A stretch of DNA of 64,000 nucleotides from Bacillus sp. 03113 (lineage in GTDB: Bacteria; Bacillota; Bacilli; Bacillales; Cytobacillaceae): contig NZ_VATK01000019.1 of NCBI RefSeq assembly GCF_006546985.1, forward strand, positions 20,431 to 84,430, read 5' to 3'. The position numbers and the translations under genes are program-made. Shown here one piece after another: positions 53,476 through 62,683 of this stretch (its first letter is position 1; every line of letters begins with the position of its first letter). Below the pieces are notes generated by a model. The model did no database searches. It was not told where the DNA came from and worked only from the letters and a program-made list of their open reading frames with translations.

Positions 53476-53555
53476 AACCGATTCTCCTTTACAATAAGCA
53501 ATACCTTTTATATTTGTTTTATCTTAAAACAAGGCATGCACTTTAAATAAAAAGA

Positions 53556-53573
53556 TTGTGAACTACTTCACGA
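53556..53573. promoter_or_regulatory. Rex operator upstream of yjlC-ndh
   Basis: TTGTGAA-CTAC-TTCACGA: one base away from the Rex consensus TTGTGAA-N4-TTCACAA. It lies 81-98 bases upstream of the yjlC ATG, so the operon should be turned on when NADH/NAD+ rises. Confidence 0.8.
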
Positions 53574-53739
53574 ACTAAGACAAAAAAATGTTCTAATTCC
53601 GTCACAAAACTTTAACAAATATATCTACCCTCATATTATGCCTTTTACAGCTTATTTTCAAGTATAAAAATCGGCAAAAAATGTCTTTAGAAAATTATGA
53701 ATTGTCGCGTTTTTCCTATAATAATGGTATTAATATTAA

Positions 53740-53960
53740 TTGAGAATTTTTATCATTTTCCATATGGTATACAAACAGAAATTGCATATTTTAATTTTGG
53801 AGGGATACGGAGTGAAAACTCATTGCATGTGGATTTTAGGAAGCACCAACAGCCATTAACCATGCAAAAGCATATATCGAACCAAAAGCAAAAGTTTAAC
53901 CGTTGAATAGTACATCCTTATTTAAGTAACATAAAAAGCACCGAATCCCGGTGCTTTTTA
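53740..53960 (+). other. Candidate small transcript with a promoter and terminator
   Basis: In the 520-base gap between yjlC and yutM the plus strand has TTGAGA, 17 bases, TATGGT (53740-53768), a GGAGGG followed eight bases later by GTG at 53812, and a terminator at 53933-53960. The frame from the GTG has only 15 codons (to 53859). It could encode a micro-peptide or a non-coding RNA. Confidence 0.3.
53933..53960. terminator. Bidirectional terminator beside yutM
   Basis: AAAAAGCACCG / CGGTGCTTTTT with a 5-base loop. Confidence 0.88.
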
Positions 53961-53995
53961 CTTATTAGTAAAACCCCAAAATAGGCCTTACCGTA

Positions 53996-54358
53996 TTAAC
54001 ATTCCTCTGGTGTACCAGCATTTGCCGCTGTACGGAAGGATGAACCACAGCCGCAAGAAGCAATCGCGTTCGGGTTATCGATCGTAAAACCTCCACCCAT
54101 CATCGATTGTTTGTAATCAATTTTTGTTCCGTTAAGAATAGGCTTATCGTCTGATGCTACAAGAACGTTAATTCCATACTGCTCAAATTGAACGTCATTT
54201 TCTTCTTTTTCATGTACGAAACCCATTCCATAGGATAAACCGCTACAACCGCCGCCTTTAACAGCTACACGTAAAAAAGCACTCTCCTCTTCATTTTGCT
54301 TCATCATATCTTTTATCTGAAGAGCAGCTGCTTCTGTAATCACCACTATATTTTCCAT
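53996..54358 (-). CDS. yutM: A-type iron-sulfur carrier YutM (ErpA/HesB-like)
   Basis: A 120-residue HesB/YadR-family protein with the three cluster cysteines: GGGCSGLSYG (Cys about 38) and the C-terminal CGCGSSF (CxC). It carries Fe-S clusters to apo-proteins. AGGAGGC precedes the ATG. It is grouped with YuzD, YutI and flavin dehydrogenases as in B. subtilis. Confidence 0.92.
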   Translation of the reverse strand: MENIVVITEAAALQIKDMMKQNEEESAFLRVAVKGGGCSGLSYGMGFVHEKEENDVQFEQYGINVLVASDDKPILNGTKIDYKQSMMGGGFTIDNPNAIASCGCGSSFRTAANAGTPEEC

Positions 54359-54577
54359 GCAATTGCCTCCTAAATTAATAATTTGTTCTACCTACAGTAT
54401 ATACATTGTCACATCCTTGCTCAACCTAATGAGCTTATGATTACTATGTTTCAGTTGTTTTTTAGAGATAAGTCTATTTTAATAGGTCTTTTAACACAAT
54501 TTAATGTATAATTAATTCATAAAATAATCCTTATTATCTATATATCCTTACAACTTTTTTCTAGAGAAGGTGTCTAT

Positions 54578-55282
54578 ATGACCAATATTCAGCCACTATA
54601 CAATAAGAGCTACAAATGCCCATTGTGTTGCCAAACCTTTTCAACAAAAAAGATGCGTTCTCGTTTTATAAAAGTATCACATTACGATACTGATTTTTGT
54701 CCGACCTATTTTTCTGATGAATTAAATCCAATCTTTTATTTTATTAATATTTGCCCATCCTGTGGTTATTCATTTTCTAATGCATTTTTAGATTTCTTTC
54801 CGCCAAATACAAAAAATACTTTATATGATCAAGTTTGTCGTCATTGGGTTACTCAAGATTTTGGGGGAATAAGAAAAATAGAAGATGCTATTAAAACATT
54901 AAAGCTCGCTGCTTATTGTGCCAATTTAAAAAAGGAAAAGCATATTACCGTTGCAGGATTGTATATACGGCTAGCTTGGATGTACCGATCAATGGGTCTT
55001 CAAAAGGAAGAACTGAGATTTATGAATATCGCTCTAACAGAATATCTCGAATCTTACTTGATCGAAGATTATCAAGGTACACAAGTTTCCGAATTAAAAG
55101 TACTCTATCTTATTGGGGAGCTTTCGAGGCGAACCAAAAGAACAGAGCAATCTATTAGGTATTTTTCAAAAATTATCGAACAACAAAATCAATCCAACGA
55201 ACCGAGAATCATAGAAATGGCAAAAGATCGGTGGCACGACATAAGAGATGAACAAAATATACAAAGGCACCAAGCTTTGTAG
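54578..55282 (+). CDS. DUF2225 zinc-ribbon protein
   Basis: A 234-residue protein. The N-terminal zinc ribbon has CPLC and CPSCGYS with KMRSRFIKVSHYDTDFCP between; the C-terminal half is helical and TPR-like (AWMYRSMG, LIGELSRRTKRTEQSIRYF). This is the DUF2225 layout of Bacillus. GAGAAGGTG precedes the ATG. Function unknown; a cytoplasmic scaffold or nucleic-acid-binding role would fit. Confidence 0.82.
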   Translation: MTNIQPLYNKSYKCPLCCQTFSTKKMRSRFIKVSHYDTDFCPTYFSDELNPIFYFINICPSCGYSFSNAFLDFFPPNTKNTLYDQVCRHWVTQDFGGIRKIEDAIKTLKLAAYCANLKKEKHITVAGLYIRLAWMYRSMGLQKEELRFMNIALTEYLESYLIEDYQGTQVSELKVLYLIGELSRRTKRTEQSIRYFSKIIEQQNQSNEPRIIEMAKDRWHDIRDEQNIQRHQAL

Positions 55283-55380
55283 CTTCACTTGTGAAGTCAT
55301 ATTAATTAGTGCCTATTTACTATGAATGGCTGAAGATACCTGAGAGAAGGTATTGACAGTCCTCTCTTGCATATAATGAA

Positions 55381-55623
55381 CTATAAGAACATCGGATTGT
55401 CTTCTAAATATTGATAAATTTGTGTGACTAGCTCCTCGGCAGTTGCACCTGTTACAACTTCTCCATTTACTAATGCATATAAGGATCCAGCACATTTTCC
55501 GCAATATCCTAGACAACCGTATTCAATAATATCTAAATTAGAATCTTTTTCAAGAACTTCTCTTGCTGCTTGAGCTCCATTTGCTAAATTACTTATACAA
55601 AACTCAATAATTGGTTTGATCAA
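55381..55623 (-). CDS. yuzB: YuzB-like DUF1450 protein
   Basis: An 80-residue thioredoxin-like protein with four cysteines: IEFCISN and [13 protein letters not shown]. This resembles a small ferredoxin-type 2Fe-2S fold (DUF1450, YuzB). I prefer the TTG at 55623 with GAGG eight bases before it, because YuzB begins with a K/I-P-I-V-E-F segment; a GTG three codons upstream is possible. It lies opposite yutJ as in B. subtilis. Confidence 0.85.
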   Translation of the reverse strand: MIKPIIEFCISNLANGAQAAREVLEKDSNLDIIEYGCLGYCGKCAGSLYALVNGEVVTGATAEELVTQIYQYLEDNPMFL

Positions 55624-55887
55624 AATCCTCACCTCTCTACCTTTACTATCGTAACTATTTTTTATTTGATTAGCAAGATAACCGTTTAATCAGTATCTAC
55701 TTGATGAGCCATTTTATTTTAATTGTGATTTCCTGTTTATTTCGTTATACTTTTTATGGTATTTAATCCATTAAATTTGAGAAATTAAACTATAACATTA
55801 TTTTGAAAACGTTTTTAGCAGTATTTTTGCTATTTTAAAATAGATCATATTACAACAAGAAAATGGTGTAAAAGGAGTCATTTCCAT

Positions 55888-56955
55888 ATGAAAAATCTTG
55901 TTATACTTGGTGGCGGATATGGAGGAATGAGAATTCTAGAACGCCTCTTGCCAAATCATCTTCCTGAGGATATATCCATTACGTTAATAGATAAGGTCCC
56001 TTATCATTGTTTGAAGACTGAATATTACGCATTGGCTGCTGGTACAATATCAGATCAGCATATTAGAGTTGCATTTCCAGACCATCCACGATTAACAATT
56101 AAATATGGCAACGTTATTGGAATTGATTTAAAAAATCAAAAAGTTTATCTTAAGGACCAAGAACCCATTCTTTATGATGATTTAGTCATCGGCTTGGGGT
56201 GTGAAGATAATTTCCATCATATTTCAGGTGCGGAACAATACACACATAGTATCCAAACAATTGAAAAATCCCGGGAAACGTATCAAGCCTTAAATAATTT
56301 AGCACCTGGATCGATTGTTGCAATTGTGGGAGCTGGATTAAGTGGGGTCGAGTTAGCTTCAGAATTAAATGAGAGTAGATCTGACTTGAAAATTATGCTT
56401 TTTGATCGCGGCAATTACATTTTATCTGCTTTTCCAAAACGATTAAGCACCTATGTTGAGAATTGGTTTGATAACCATGGAGTTGATATTGTTAATAATT
56501 CTAATATAACATCTGTTGAAAAAAATCTTTTATTTAACCATGAAGAACCTATCTACTGTGATGTGATTGTTTGGACCGCTGGGATTCAACCGAACAAGCT
56601 TATTAGAGAGTTAGATATTCAGAAAGATTCACAAGGAAGAGCTGTTTTAACAAAATACCATAACATTCCAAACGATGAACATGTTTATGTAGTCGGAGAT
56701 TGTGCAAGCCTAAACCGAGCTCCAAGTGCACAGTTAGCAGAAGGTCAGGCGGATCAAATTGTTCAAATTCTATTAACTAGATGGAACGGGGAAACACTTC
56801 CTGACTCTCTACCTGAAATTAAATTAAAAGGGATACTTGGATCACTTGGCAGAAAACATGGCTTTGGTATTGTTGCGGATAAACCTATCACAGGACGTGT
56901 TGCACGACTGATCAAATCCGGGATTCTCTGGATGTATAAACACCATAAAGGATAA
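55888..56955 (+). CDS. yutJ: NADH dehydrogenase-like flavoprotein YutJ
   Basis: A 355-residue NDH-2-family protein: LVILGGGYGGMRILERLLP at the start, IVAIVGAGLSGVELASELN in the middle, YVVGDCASLNRAPSAQLA near residue 275. It is shorter than Ndh at the C-terminus, so membrane attachment or the quinone site may differ. In B. subtilis yutJ sits in the same place and its substrate is unknown. AAAGGAG precedes the ATG. Confidence 0.88.
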   Translation: MKNLVILGGGYGGMRILERLLPNHLPEDISITLIDKVPYHCLKTEYYALAAGTISDQHIRVAFPDHPRLTIKYGNVIGIDLKNQKVYLKDQEPILYDDLVIGLGCEDNFHHISGAEQYTHSIQTIEKSRETYQALNNLAPGSIVAIVGAGLSGVELASELNESRSDLKIMLFDRGNYILSAFPKRLSTYVENWFDNHGVDIVNNSNITSVEKNLLFNHEEPIYCDVIVWTAGIQPNKLIRELDIQKDSQGRAVLTKYHNIPNDEHVYVVGDCASLNRAPSAQLAEGQADQIVQILLTRWNGETLPDSLPEIKLKGILGSLGRKHGFGIVADKPITGRVARLIKSGILWMYKHHKG

Positions 56956-56967
56956 ATAATGGGAACA

Positions 56968-57001
56968 GTAAATAAGGTGGAGCTTAATCCACCTTATTTA
57001 C
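56968..57001. terminator. Terminator shared by yutJ and yuzD
   Basis: TAAATAAGGTGG-8-CCACCTTATTTA; it overlaps the last codons of yuzD, which ends on the other strand. Confidence 0.85.
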
Positions 57002-57320
57002 TTACATAACCGTATTTTTCTAATTCTGAATAGATTGTTTTTAAACGGGGATTGCCCTCCCCAACTATTTCCCCTTCAATAACAACAACTGGATAGAACA
57101 GATCCTCCTCTATAACCCTTTGAGCAAATTTCCTTTTTTCTTCCTCCATAGGAGGTTGAAATATATCAATATAAGAGATTTGAAAGGGCTGATTAGGAAA
57201 TTTTCTGCTGACAGCTGCTTCAAGCCAATCGCACGTTTCTTTTGAAGAAGGAAGATTCACACAACTTGGGCAGGTTTGTTCAGCTCCAAAAACATTGATT
57301 TCAATTTTTTTATTATTCAC
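56994..57320 (-). CDS. yuzD: YuzD-like DUF1462 protein
   Basis: A 108-residue thioredoxin-fold protein. EQTCPSCVN carries a CxxC pair near residue 17, and SKETCDWLEA a third Cys. YPVVVIEGEIVGEGNPRLKTIY is characteristic of the YuzD family (DUF1462), which is placed beside the NifU-like gene. Probably a redox or disulfide carrier. It starts at GTG with GGGGG upstream. Confidence 0.85.
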   Translation of the reverse strand: MNNKKIEINVFGAEQTCPSCVNLPSSKETCDWLEAAVSRKFPNQPFQISYIDIFQPPMEEEKRKFAQRVIEEDLFYPVVVIEGEIVGEGNPRLKTIYSELEKYGYVSK

Positions 57321-57529
57321 ATAAATCCCCCTAAGTTCATTAATACATTCATTTTACAACATATTAATATTGAAAAAGAACTTATATAATAAAAAATCAT
57401 TTGTTGGACGCATTTATTCTCTTAAATATGCTTAGTTAAAAATTGAAGTTATTGTCTTACCATATTTCACAATGGCTTTTTCATTTCATTCTGTATATAA
57501 TATAGACTAACGAAAGGAGTAGATAATAC

Positions 57530-57766
57530 ATGTCAGAGCAAGATATTAAAGAACAAGTACAAGAAGTGTTGGATAAATTGCGCCCCTTTCTCCTAAGAGA
57601 TGGTGGAGATTGCGAATTGATAGATGTTGAAGAAGGTATTGTTAAATTGCGTTTATTAGGTGCTTGCGGAAGCTGCCCAAGTTCAACCATTACTCTTAAA
57701 GCTGGTATTGAACGCGCACTTTTAGAAGAAGTACCTGGAATTCTAGAAGTAGAACAAGTATTTTAA
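57530..57766 (+). CDS. yutI: NifU-like iron-sulfur scaffold YutI
   Basis: A 78-residue NifU C-terminal domain: [20 protein letters not shown] and [18 protein letters not shown] with the CxxC that holds a 4Fe-4S cluster. It receives and hands on Fe-S clusters in the cytoplasm. Full length for the family. GAAAGGAG precedes the ATG. Confidence 0.94.
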   Translation: MSEQDIKEQVQEVLDKLRPFLLRDGGDCELIDVEEGIVKLRLLGACGSCPSSTITLKAGIERALLEEVPGILEVEQVF

Positions 57767-57767
57767 T

Positions 57768-57820
57768 AAAAAAGAAGGTGTTTGATAAAAGTTGCTAACT
57801 TTATCAAACACCTTTTTTTA
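57768..57820. terminator. Bidirectional terminator between yutI and thrB
   Basis: AAGGTGTTTGATAAA-10-TTTATCAAACACCTT, flanked by A and T runs. It ends both convergent units. Confidence 0.92.
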
Positions 57821-57838
57821 TGAAATTAAACTGACAAT

Positions 57839-58783
57839 TTAAGACAAAATGCCCTTTAAGCTTTCATTTTTGTTTATCTCATCAGCATGATATAGTTGGC
57901 TTCCTTTATTATCAATTTGCAAGCTGATAAAGGACATATTAGGAAGCTTTTTTTCTATTTCAGAAATTAGGGACTGAGATAATCCTTCTTGAGTGAAGCA
58001 AAGGACAGTTGGTCCCGCACCACTTAAAGCGACCCCAAAAGCTCCATGTTGTGGAGCAATTTCTTCAATAATCGGTAGATGTGGAACTAGCTTTTTACGG
58101 AAAGGCTGATGATATCGATCCTTCTTCATCATTTTTCCTGCTAATTCGAAGTTTCCATTTAATAAAGATGCAATTAATACATTCGCAACTGCTCCTGCAG
58201 CAACAGCTTCTTTGAACGAAACTTCTGTTGGCAAAACACTTCTTGACTTTTTCGTTAAAAGCTCTTCATTAGGAACAACAGCAACCATTTCAAAAGATAA
58301 ATTATAAAAGATCTCTGCGTTTACTTCTTCTTCCGTTTGACAGCCAACAACAAGACCCCCAAATACGGAAGCTCCTACATTATCAGGATGGCCTTCAATT
58401 TCACTTGCAATTGTAAACTTATCTTTTTTAGAAAGCTGTAAATCACACAAAGCGTCGGCTAGTTCAATGCCTGCAACTATCGCAGAAGCACTTGAACCTA
58501 AACCACGTGCAAGCGGGATATCGCTTTTTACCTTTAAGCTGCATTTTGGCAGATCTTTATTATATTTTTTAGCCACTTTAAGGGCTGTTTGAACAATAAA
58601 ATTTGATTCATCTTGTGGAAAGACCTTTAATTCTTCACACATGGGAATCACTTCCCAATTGGTAGATCGATTGACCTCAATCGTTAAATAAAGATTAAGG
58701 GCTAGTCCAACAGAGTCAAATCCAGGACCTACATTTGCTGTACTCGCTGGAACTTGAATAATGAGCCTTTCTTCTTGGCTCAT
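57839..58783 (-). CDS. thrB: Homoserine kinase
   Basis: A 314-residue GHMP kinase. [18 protein letters not shown] at the N-terminus, the phosphate loop [12 protein letters not shown] (residues about 88-99), and [15 protein letters not shown] near the end. It phosphorylates homoserine for ThrC. Its ATG overlaps the thrC stop (ATGA), and AAGGAG lies in thrC. Last gene of hom-thrC-thrB. Confidence 0.95.
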   Translation of the reverse strand: MSQEERLIIQVPASTANVGPGFDSVGLALNLYLTIEVNRSTNWEVIPMCEELKVFPQDESNFIVQTALKVAKKYNKDLPKCSLKVKSDIPLARGLGSSASAIVAGIELADALCDLQLSKKDKFTIASEIEGHPDNVGASVFGGLVVGCQTEEEVNAEIFYNLSFEMVAVVPNEELLTKKSRSVLPTEVSFKEAVAAGAVANVLIASLLNGNFELAGKMMKKDRYHQPFRKKLVPHLPIIEEIAPQHGAFGVALSGAGPTVLCFTQEGLSQSLISEIEKKLPNMSFISLQIDNKGSQLYHADEINKNESLKGILS

Positions 58784-59841
58784 ATATGAACAGCTCCTTT
58801 AATATGCTCAGCTACTTTCTTGATATCATTCGGTAATTTTACTGGAGTAATCGGACTGCAATCCATTGCTGTATTCGGATCCTTCAAGCCATTACCAGTT
58901 AGAATCGCTACGATTTTACTACCTTTTTGAATGTCTCCATTTTTCAAATGCTTAAAGACACCCGCTAATGAAGCACATGAAGCTGGTTCTGCGAATACAC
59001 CTTCAGTAGCAGCAAGCTTACGATATGCTGCAATAATTTCTTCATCCGTTACTTCATCAATTTTTCCATTTGATTCTTTTTGTGCATTTACAGCTAGCTC
59101 CCAGCTAGCTGGATTTCCAATGCGGATTGCTGTTGCTATTGTTTCTGGATTTTCAAATACTTTATTATGAACAATGGCAGCCGCTCCTGCTGCTTCAAAG
59201 CCATGCATTTTTGGAAGTCCTGTTTGCTTAGCTTCATTGTATTCTTTAAAACCTTTCCAATACGCACTAATATTTCCTGCATTCCCTACTGGAATCGCTA
59301 AAATATCTGGTGCTGAACCAAGCTGGTCACATATTTCAAAAGCAGCTGTTTTTTGACCTTCAAGGCGATATGGATTGACTGAATTTACTAGCGTAATCGG
59401 TTCTGTTTCGCTAATTTCTCGTACCATTTTTAAAGCTTGATCGAAGTTTCCTTCAATTGAAATGATGTCAGCACCATACATAACAGCTTGAGCAAGCTTA
59501 CCCATTGCAATTTTCCCTTCAGGAATAACAACGATACATTTCAAGCCTGCTCGTGCTGCATATGCCGCTGCCGCTGCTGATGTATTTCCCGTTGATGCAC
59601 AGATAACCGTTTTACTTCCAGCTTCTTTTGCCTTCGCAACGGCCATAACCATTCCGCGGTCTTTAAAAGATCCTGTTGGGTTAGCGCCTTCTGTTTTCAC
59701 ATAAAGCTCTATTCCTAATTCCTTTGAAAGATTTTCTAGCTTTATTAAAGGCGTATTTCCTTCGTTTAGTGTCAACATAGGGGTTGAATCATTAATTGGA
59801 AGATAATCCTTATATTCAGCTAATAAGCCTTCCCATCTCAT
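58780..59841 (-). CDS. thrC: Threonine synthase
   Basis: A 353-residue fold-type II PLP enzyme. The PLP lysine lies in [15 protein letters not shown], the phosphate loop in [15 protein letters not shown], and [16 protein letters not shown] is conserved. It converts O-phosphohomoserine to threonine. It overlaps hom by one base (TAATG) and thrB by four, so all three are translated together. Confidence 0.95.
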   Translation of the reverse strand: MRWEGLLAEYKDYLPINDSTPMLTLNEGNTPLIKLENLSKELGIELYVKTEGANPTGSFKDRGMVMAVAKAKEAGSKTVICASTGNTSAAAAAYAARAGLKCIVVIPEGKIAMGKLAQAVMYGADIISIEGNFDQALKMVREISETEPITLVNSVNPYRLEGQKTAAFEICDQLGSAPDILAIPVGNAGNISAYWKGFKEYNEAKQTGLPKMHGFEAAGAAAIVHNKVFENPETIATAIRIGNPASWELAVNAQKESNGKIDEVTDEEIIAAYRKLAATEGVFAEPASCASLAGVFKHLKNGDIQKGSKIVAILTGNGLKDPNTAMDCSPITPVKLPNDIKKVAEHIKGAVHI

Positions 59842-61136
59842 TATTTTGTTCCTCCTTCAACTCTATAAGAGCTTTTAACGGTTTTTACCGTATTTATTTC
59901 TTCTAAATTTTGTAATACATCTTCATAATCTTGCAAGGAAGCGGCGTGCGTAACTAATACAATTTCCGCAAGACCTTTTTCCTTCACAGGTAACTGAAGA
60001 ATCTTCTCAAAGCTTACACCATGTTTAGAGAAAATTGAAGTGATTTCTGCAAAAACACCTACTTCATCTTTAACCTGCAATCTTAAAAAATATTTAGAGT
60101 AGATCTCAGATGGATCTTTTAATTTTTTTTCATATTGAGGTGTTACTGCACTTTGACCGTTAACACCTAGACGCATATTTTTCATGATTCCGACTAAGTC
60201 CGATACGACAGCAGTTGCAGTAGGAAGACTACCTGCCCCAGGACCATAAAACATCGTTTCTCCAACGGCTTCTCCATAAATAAACACAGCATTATATACA
60301 TCGTTTACAGATGCAAGAGGGTGTGAATCTGAAATTAAGGTAGGCTGCACACTTACTTCTACCTTTTGATCAACTCGATCAGCAATTCCGATGAGCTTCA
60401 TCGTGTAACCAAGCTGTTTTCCATAACGAATATCCTCTTCTGTAATTTGGCTAATTCCTTTTACCTTTACATCCTCTAAATCAATATTCATGGAAAAACC
60501 AAGTGTGGATAAAATCGCCATTTTTCTAGCTGCATCTAACCCTTCCACATCAGATGTTGGGTCTGCTTCAGCATAGCCTAGCTCTTGAGCTTCCTTTAGC
60601 ACCGCTTCATATGGGCTTCCAAAGTTGCTCATTTTTGTTAATATATAATTCGTTGTCCCGTTCACAATTCCCATAATTTTCACAATTTGATCTGATGCTA
60701 ATCCATCAACAAGTCCTCTTAAGACAGGAATTCCCCCTGCAACACTCGCTTCAAAAAATAAGTCGCATCCATTTTCAGAAGCGACTTTTAAAAGTTCTGA
60801 ACCATGTATAGCCATTAAATCCTTGTTAGCTGTTACGACATGCTTTTTATTATAAAGTGCTTTGAGAATTTGAGTTTTAGTGCTTTCAATGCCACCCATT
60901 ACTTCAATTACAACATCAATTTCAGGATCACTTATAATATCTTCAGGATCTGTTGTCAAAATCGCTTCATCAATTTCGACATCTCTCTTTTTATTTTTAT
61001 TATTAACGAGAATTTTCTTCACTTTTACTGGACATCCAACTTGATGCATAAGCTTATCTTGGTGATTCTCGATAATTTTTACAACGCCTGAACCTACTGT
61101 TCCAAGTCCAAGCAATCCAATTGAAATTGCCTCCAT
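59841..61136 (-). CDS. hom: Homoserine dehydrogenase
   Basis: A 431-residue enzyme: NAD(P)-binding [16 protein letters not shown], the catalytic stretch [23 protein letters not shown] and [22 protein letters not shown]-terminal ACT domain ([20 protein letters not shown]) is the site of threonine feedback inhibition. It reduces aspartate semialdehyde to homoserine. GAGGGAAATC precedes the ATG. No T-box or other leader motif is seen in the 230 bases upstream. Confidence 0.95.
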   Translation of the reverse strand: MEAISIGLLGLGTVGSGVVKIIENHQDKLMHQVGCPVKVKKILVNNKNKKRDVEIDEAILTTDPEDIISDPEIDVVIEVMGGIESTKTQILKALYNKKHVVTANKDLMAIHGSELLKVASENGCDLFFEASVAGGIPVLRGLVDGLASDQIVKIMGIVNGTTNYILTKMSNFGSPYEAVLKEAQELGYAEADPTSDVEGLDAARKMAILSTLGFSMNIDLEDVKVKGISQITEEDIRYGKQLGYTMKLIGIADRVDQKVEVSVQPTLISDSHPLASVNDVYNAVFIYGEAVGETMFYGPGAGSLPTATAVVSDLVGIMKNMRLGVNGQSAVTPQYEKKLKDPSEIYSKYFLRLQVKDEVGVFAEITSIFSKHGVSFEKILQLPVKEKGLAEIVLVTHAASLQDYEDVLQNLEEINTVKTVKSSYRVEGGTK

Positions 61137-61368
61137 TGATTTCCCTCCAAATGATGTTCTCTATAAATGAACATTTGTCTTCTTCTAGTAGACATTATAG
61201 TAATAGATGCTATTTTTTACAAGGGTTTATTTCATTAATTTTATTAAGAAAACGCTTAACCCAATACAATCACTTGTTTTTCCTAATTTTTATAATTTAA
61301 TATGTATGACCTAATGAACTCGCTCCAGTAAGCTGAAACGAGTTCACCTGAAAAATCATTGTTATCCT

Positions 61369-62343
61369 TTAAACATTTAATTTATTTACAAGTGTTGTTG
61401 GCTCTTTATCAGACAATACTGCCTGAATATTTTCCACACACAGCTTCATCATGCCTAAACGAGTTGCCATGCTTGCACTCCCAATATGAGGAATTGCAAC
61501 AACATTAGACAGGTTTAACAGCGGATGATCTACATCAATTGGTTCTTTTACAAAAACATCTAACCCTGCTGCAGCAATTTCTCCTTCAACTAAGGCATCG
61601 TATAGTGCATTTTCATCTACAACAGCTCCACGAGAAGCATTAATAAAGATCGCTGTTTTTTTCATTTTCTTGAATACGTCACGTGAGAATAAATTTCTCG
61701 TTTGTTCTGTTAATGGGGTAAGGCATACAATAAAATCAGATTTAATAACAAGCTCCTCGAACGTGCAATATACAGCACCAAGCTGTTTTTCTGCTTCTAG
61801 TTTTCGGGATCGATTATGATAGAGAATATTCATCTCAAAACCAGCTGCTCTTTTTGCAACTGCCTGACCAATACTTCCCATTCCAACTATCCCAATTGTT
61901 TTATGATGAATATCATGTCCAGCTAGCAACAAGGGACTCCAGCTTTTCCATTCCCCATTTTTAATGAATTCAGCTGCTTCAACAATTCTTCGTGCTGTTG
62001 ACATAAGAAGCGCAAAAGTCAAATCAGCAGTAGAATCTGTTAAAATATCAGGAGTATTGCATATGGCTATACCATTTTCCGTTGCCGCTTTGATGTCTAT
62101 ATTATCAAATCCTACCGCTAAATTGGCTATGACTTTTAAATTTTCAGCATTATTTAGGACTTCTCTATCTATAGGGTCAGAGAGCATCGTTAAGAGCGCC
62201 TCTGCTTTTTTTGCGTGGGCTCGCAATGTTTCAACTGGAACTGGTACATCCTCTTTATCCCACATGTTTACTTCATATTTTTCCGTCAGTGGAGCAATGA
62301 TCTCATCTGGCAGCTTCCTTGTTACAAAAATAGATGGCTTCAA
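61369..62343 (-). CDS. 2-hydroxyacid dehydrogenase (glyoxylate/hydroxypyruvate reductase type)
   Basis: A 324-residue D-isomer-specific dehydrogenase: GIVGMGSIGQAVAKRAAGF binds NAD(P), and the catalytic Arg, Glu and His lie in INASRGAVVDE, DVFVKEPI and IPHIGSAS. The sequence is of the GyaR/GhrB/YvcT type and should reduce glyoxylate or hydroxypyruvate. It starts at TTG with AGGAGGGG. It has its own transcript downstream of a family A repeat (62435-62646). Confidence 0.88.
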   Translation of the reverse strand: MKPSIFVTRKLPDEIIAPLTEKYEVNMWDKEDVPVPVETLRAHAKKAEALLTMLSDPIDREVLNNAENLKVIANLAVGFDNIDIKAATENGIAICNTPDILTDSTADLTFALLMSTARRIVEAAEFIKNGEWKSWSPLLLAGHDIHHKTIGIVGMGSIGQAVAKRAAGFEMNILYHNRSRKLEAEKQLGAVYCTFEELVIKSDFIVCLTPLTEQTRNLFSRDVFKKMKKTAIFINASRGAVVDENALYDALVEGEIAAAGLDVFVKEPIDVDHPLLNLSNVVAIPHIGSASMATRLGMMKLCVENIQAVLSDKEPTTLVNKLNV

Positions 62344-62434
62344 AATTTCCCCTCCTTAATCTTCATGTCCATTATAAAGGAAAGAGAAACATAGATCATA
62401 GATACAACTATAAATTCTCAATTTCGTCACAACA

Positions 62435-62646
62435 AGAAAAGCAGAAGCGACTTGTACAGCCCTGAAGAAAAATGTTCTCATGACTCAAAAAGTGCTTTTT
62501 ACTTTTAGAGGCATGAGGTTATTTTTCACAAGGGCTAGGCGCTGGAGCTGGAAATAAATGAAAAGCGGCCGATTAAAAGCGCCACGTCCTTATGTCTTCA
62601 TCGGCACTAGTACATCCTGTACGTCCGAAGCGACTTGTTTAGCTTA
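62435..62646 (+). repeat. Compound repeat: family A copy plus a shared module
   Basis: 62435-62555 is a family A unit, nearly identical in its core to 34510-34610. It is followed by a second AAAAGCGGCC start and a segment (62590-62640) whose reverse strand matches the extra module in B1: GACGTACAGGATGTACTAGT versus GACGTACAGGAAGTACTAGT. It lies between the 2-hydroxyacid dehydrogenase gene start and yutH, both on the minus strand. Confidence 0.8.
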
Positions 62647-62683
62647 CATATCCATCTTCAGTAGGATCTAATTTTCAAAACGA

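Noticed and set aside
53697..53906. 69-codon frame in the yjlC-yutM gap
   Set aside because: It starts without a ribosome binding site at the putative promoter and the GGAGGG lies in its middle; the small-transcript reading fits better.
61137..61368. T-box leader upstream of hom-thrC-thrB
   Set aside because: No AGGGTGGNACCGCG block and no specifier-loop AGTA motif could be found.
62435..62646. tRNA or rRNA fragment in the GC-richer repeat block
   Set aside because: No cloverleaf, TTCRA loop or rRNA-like sequence; it aligns to the other family A repeats instead.
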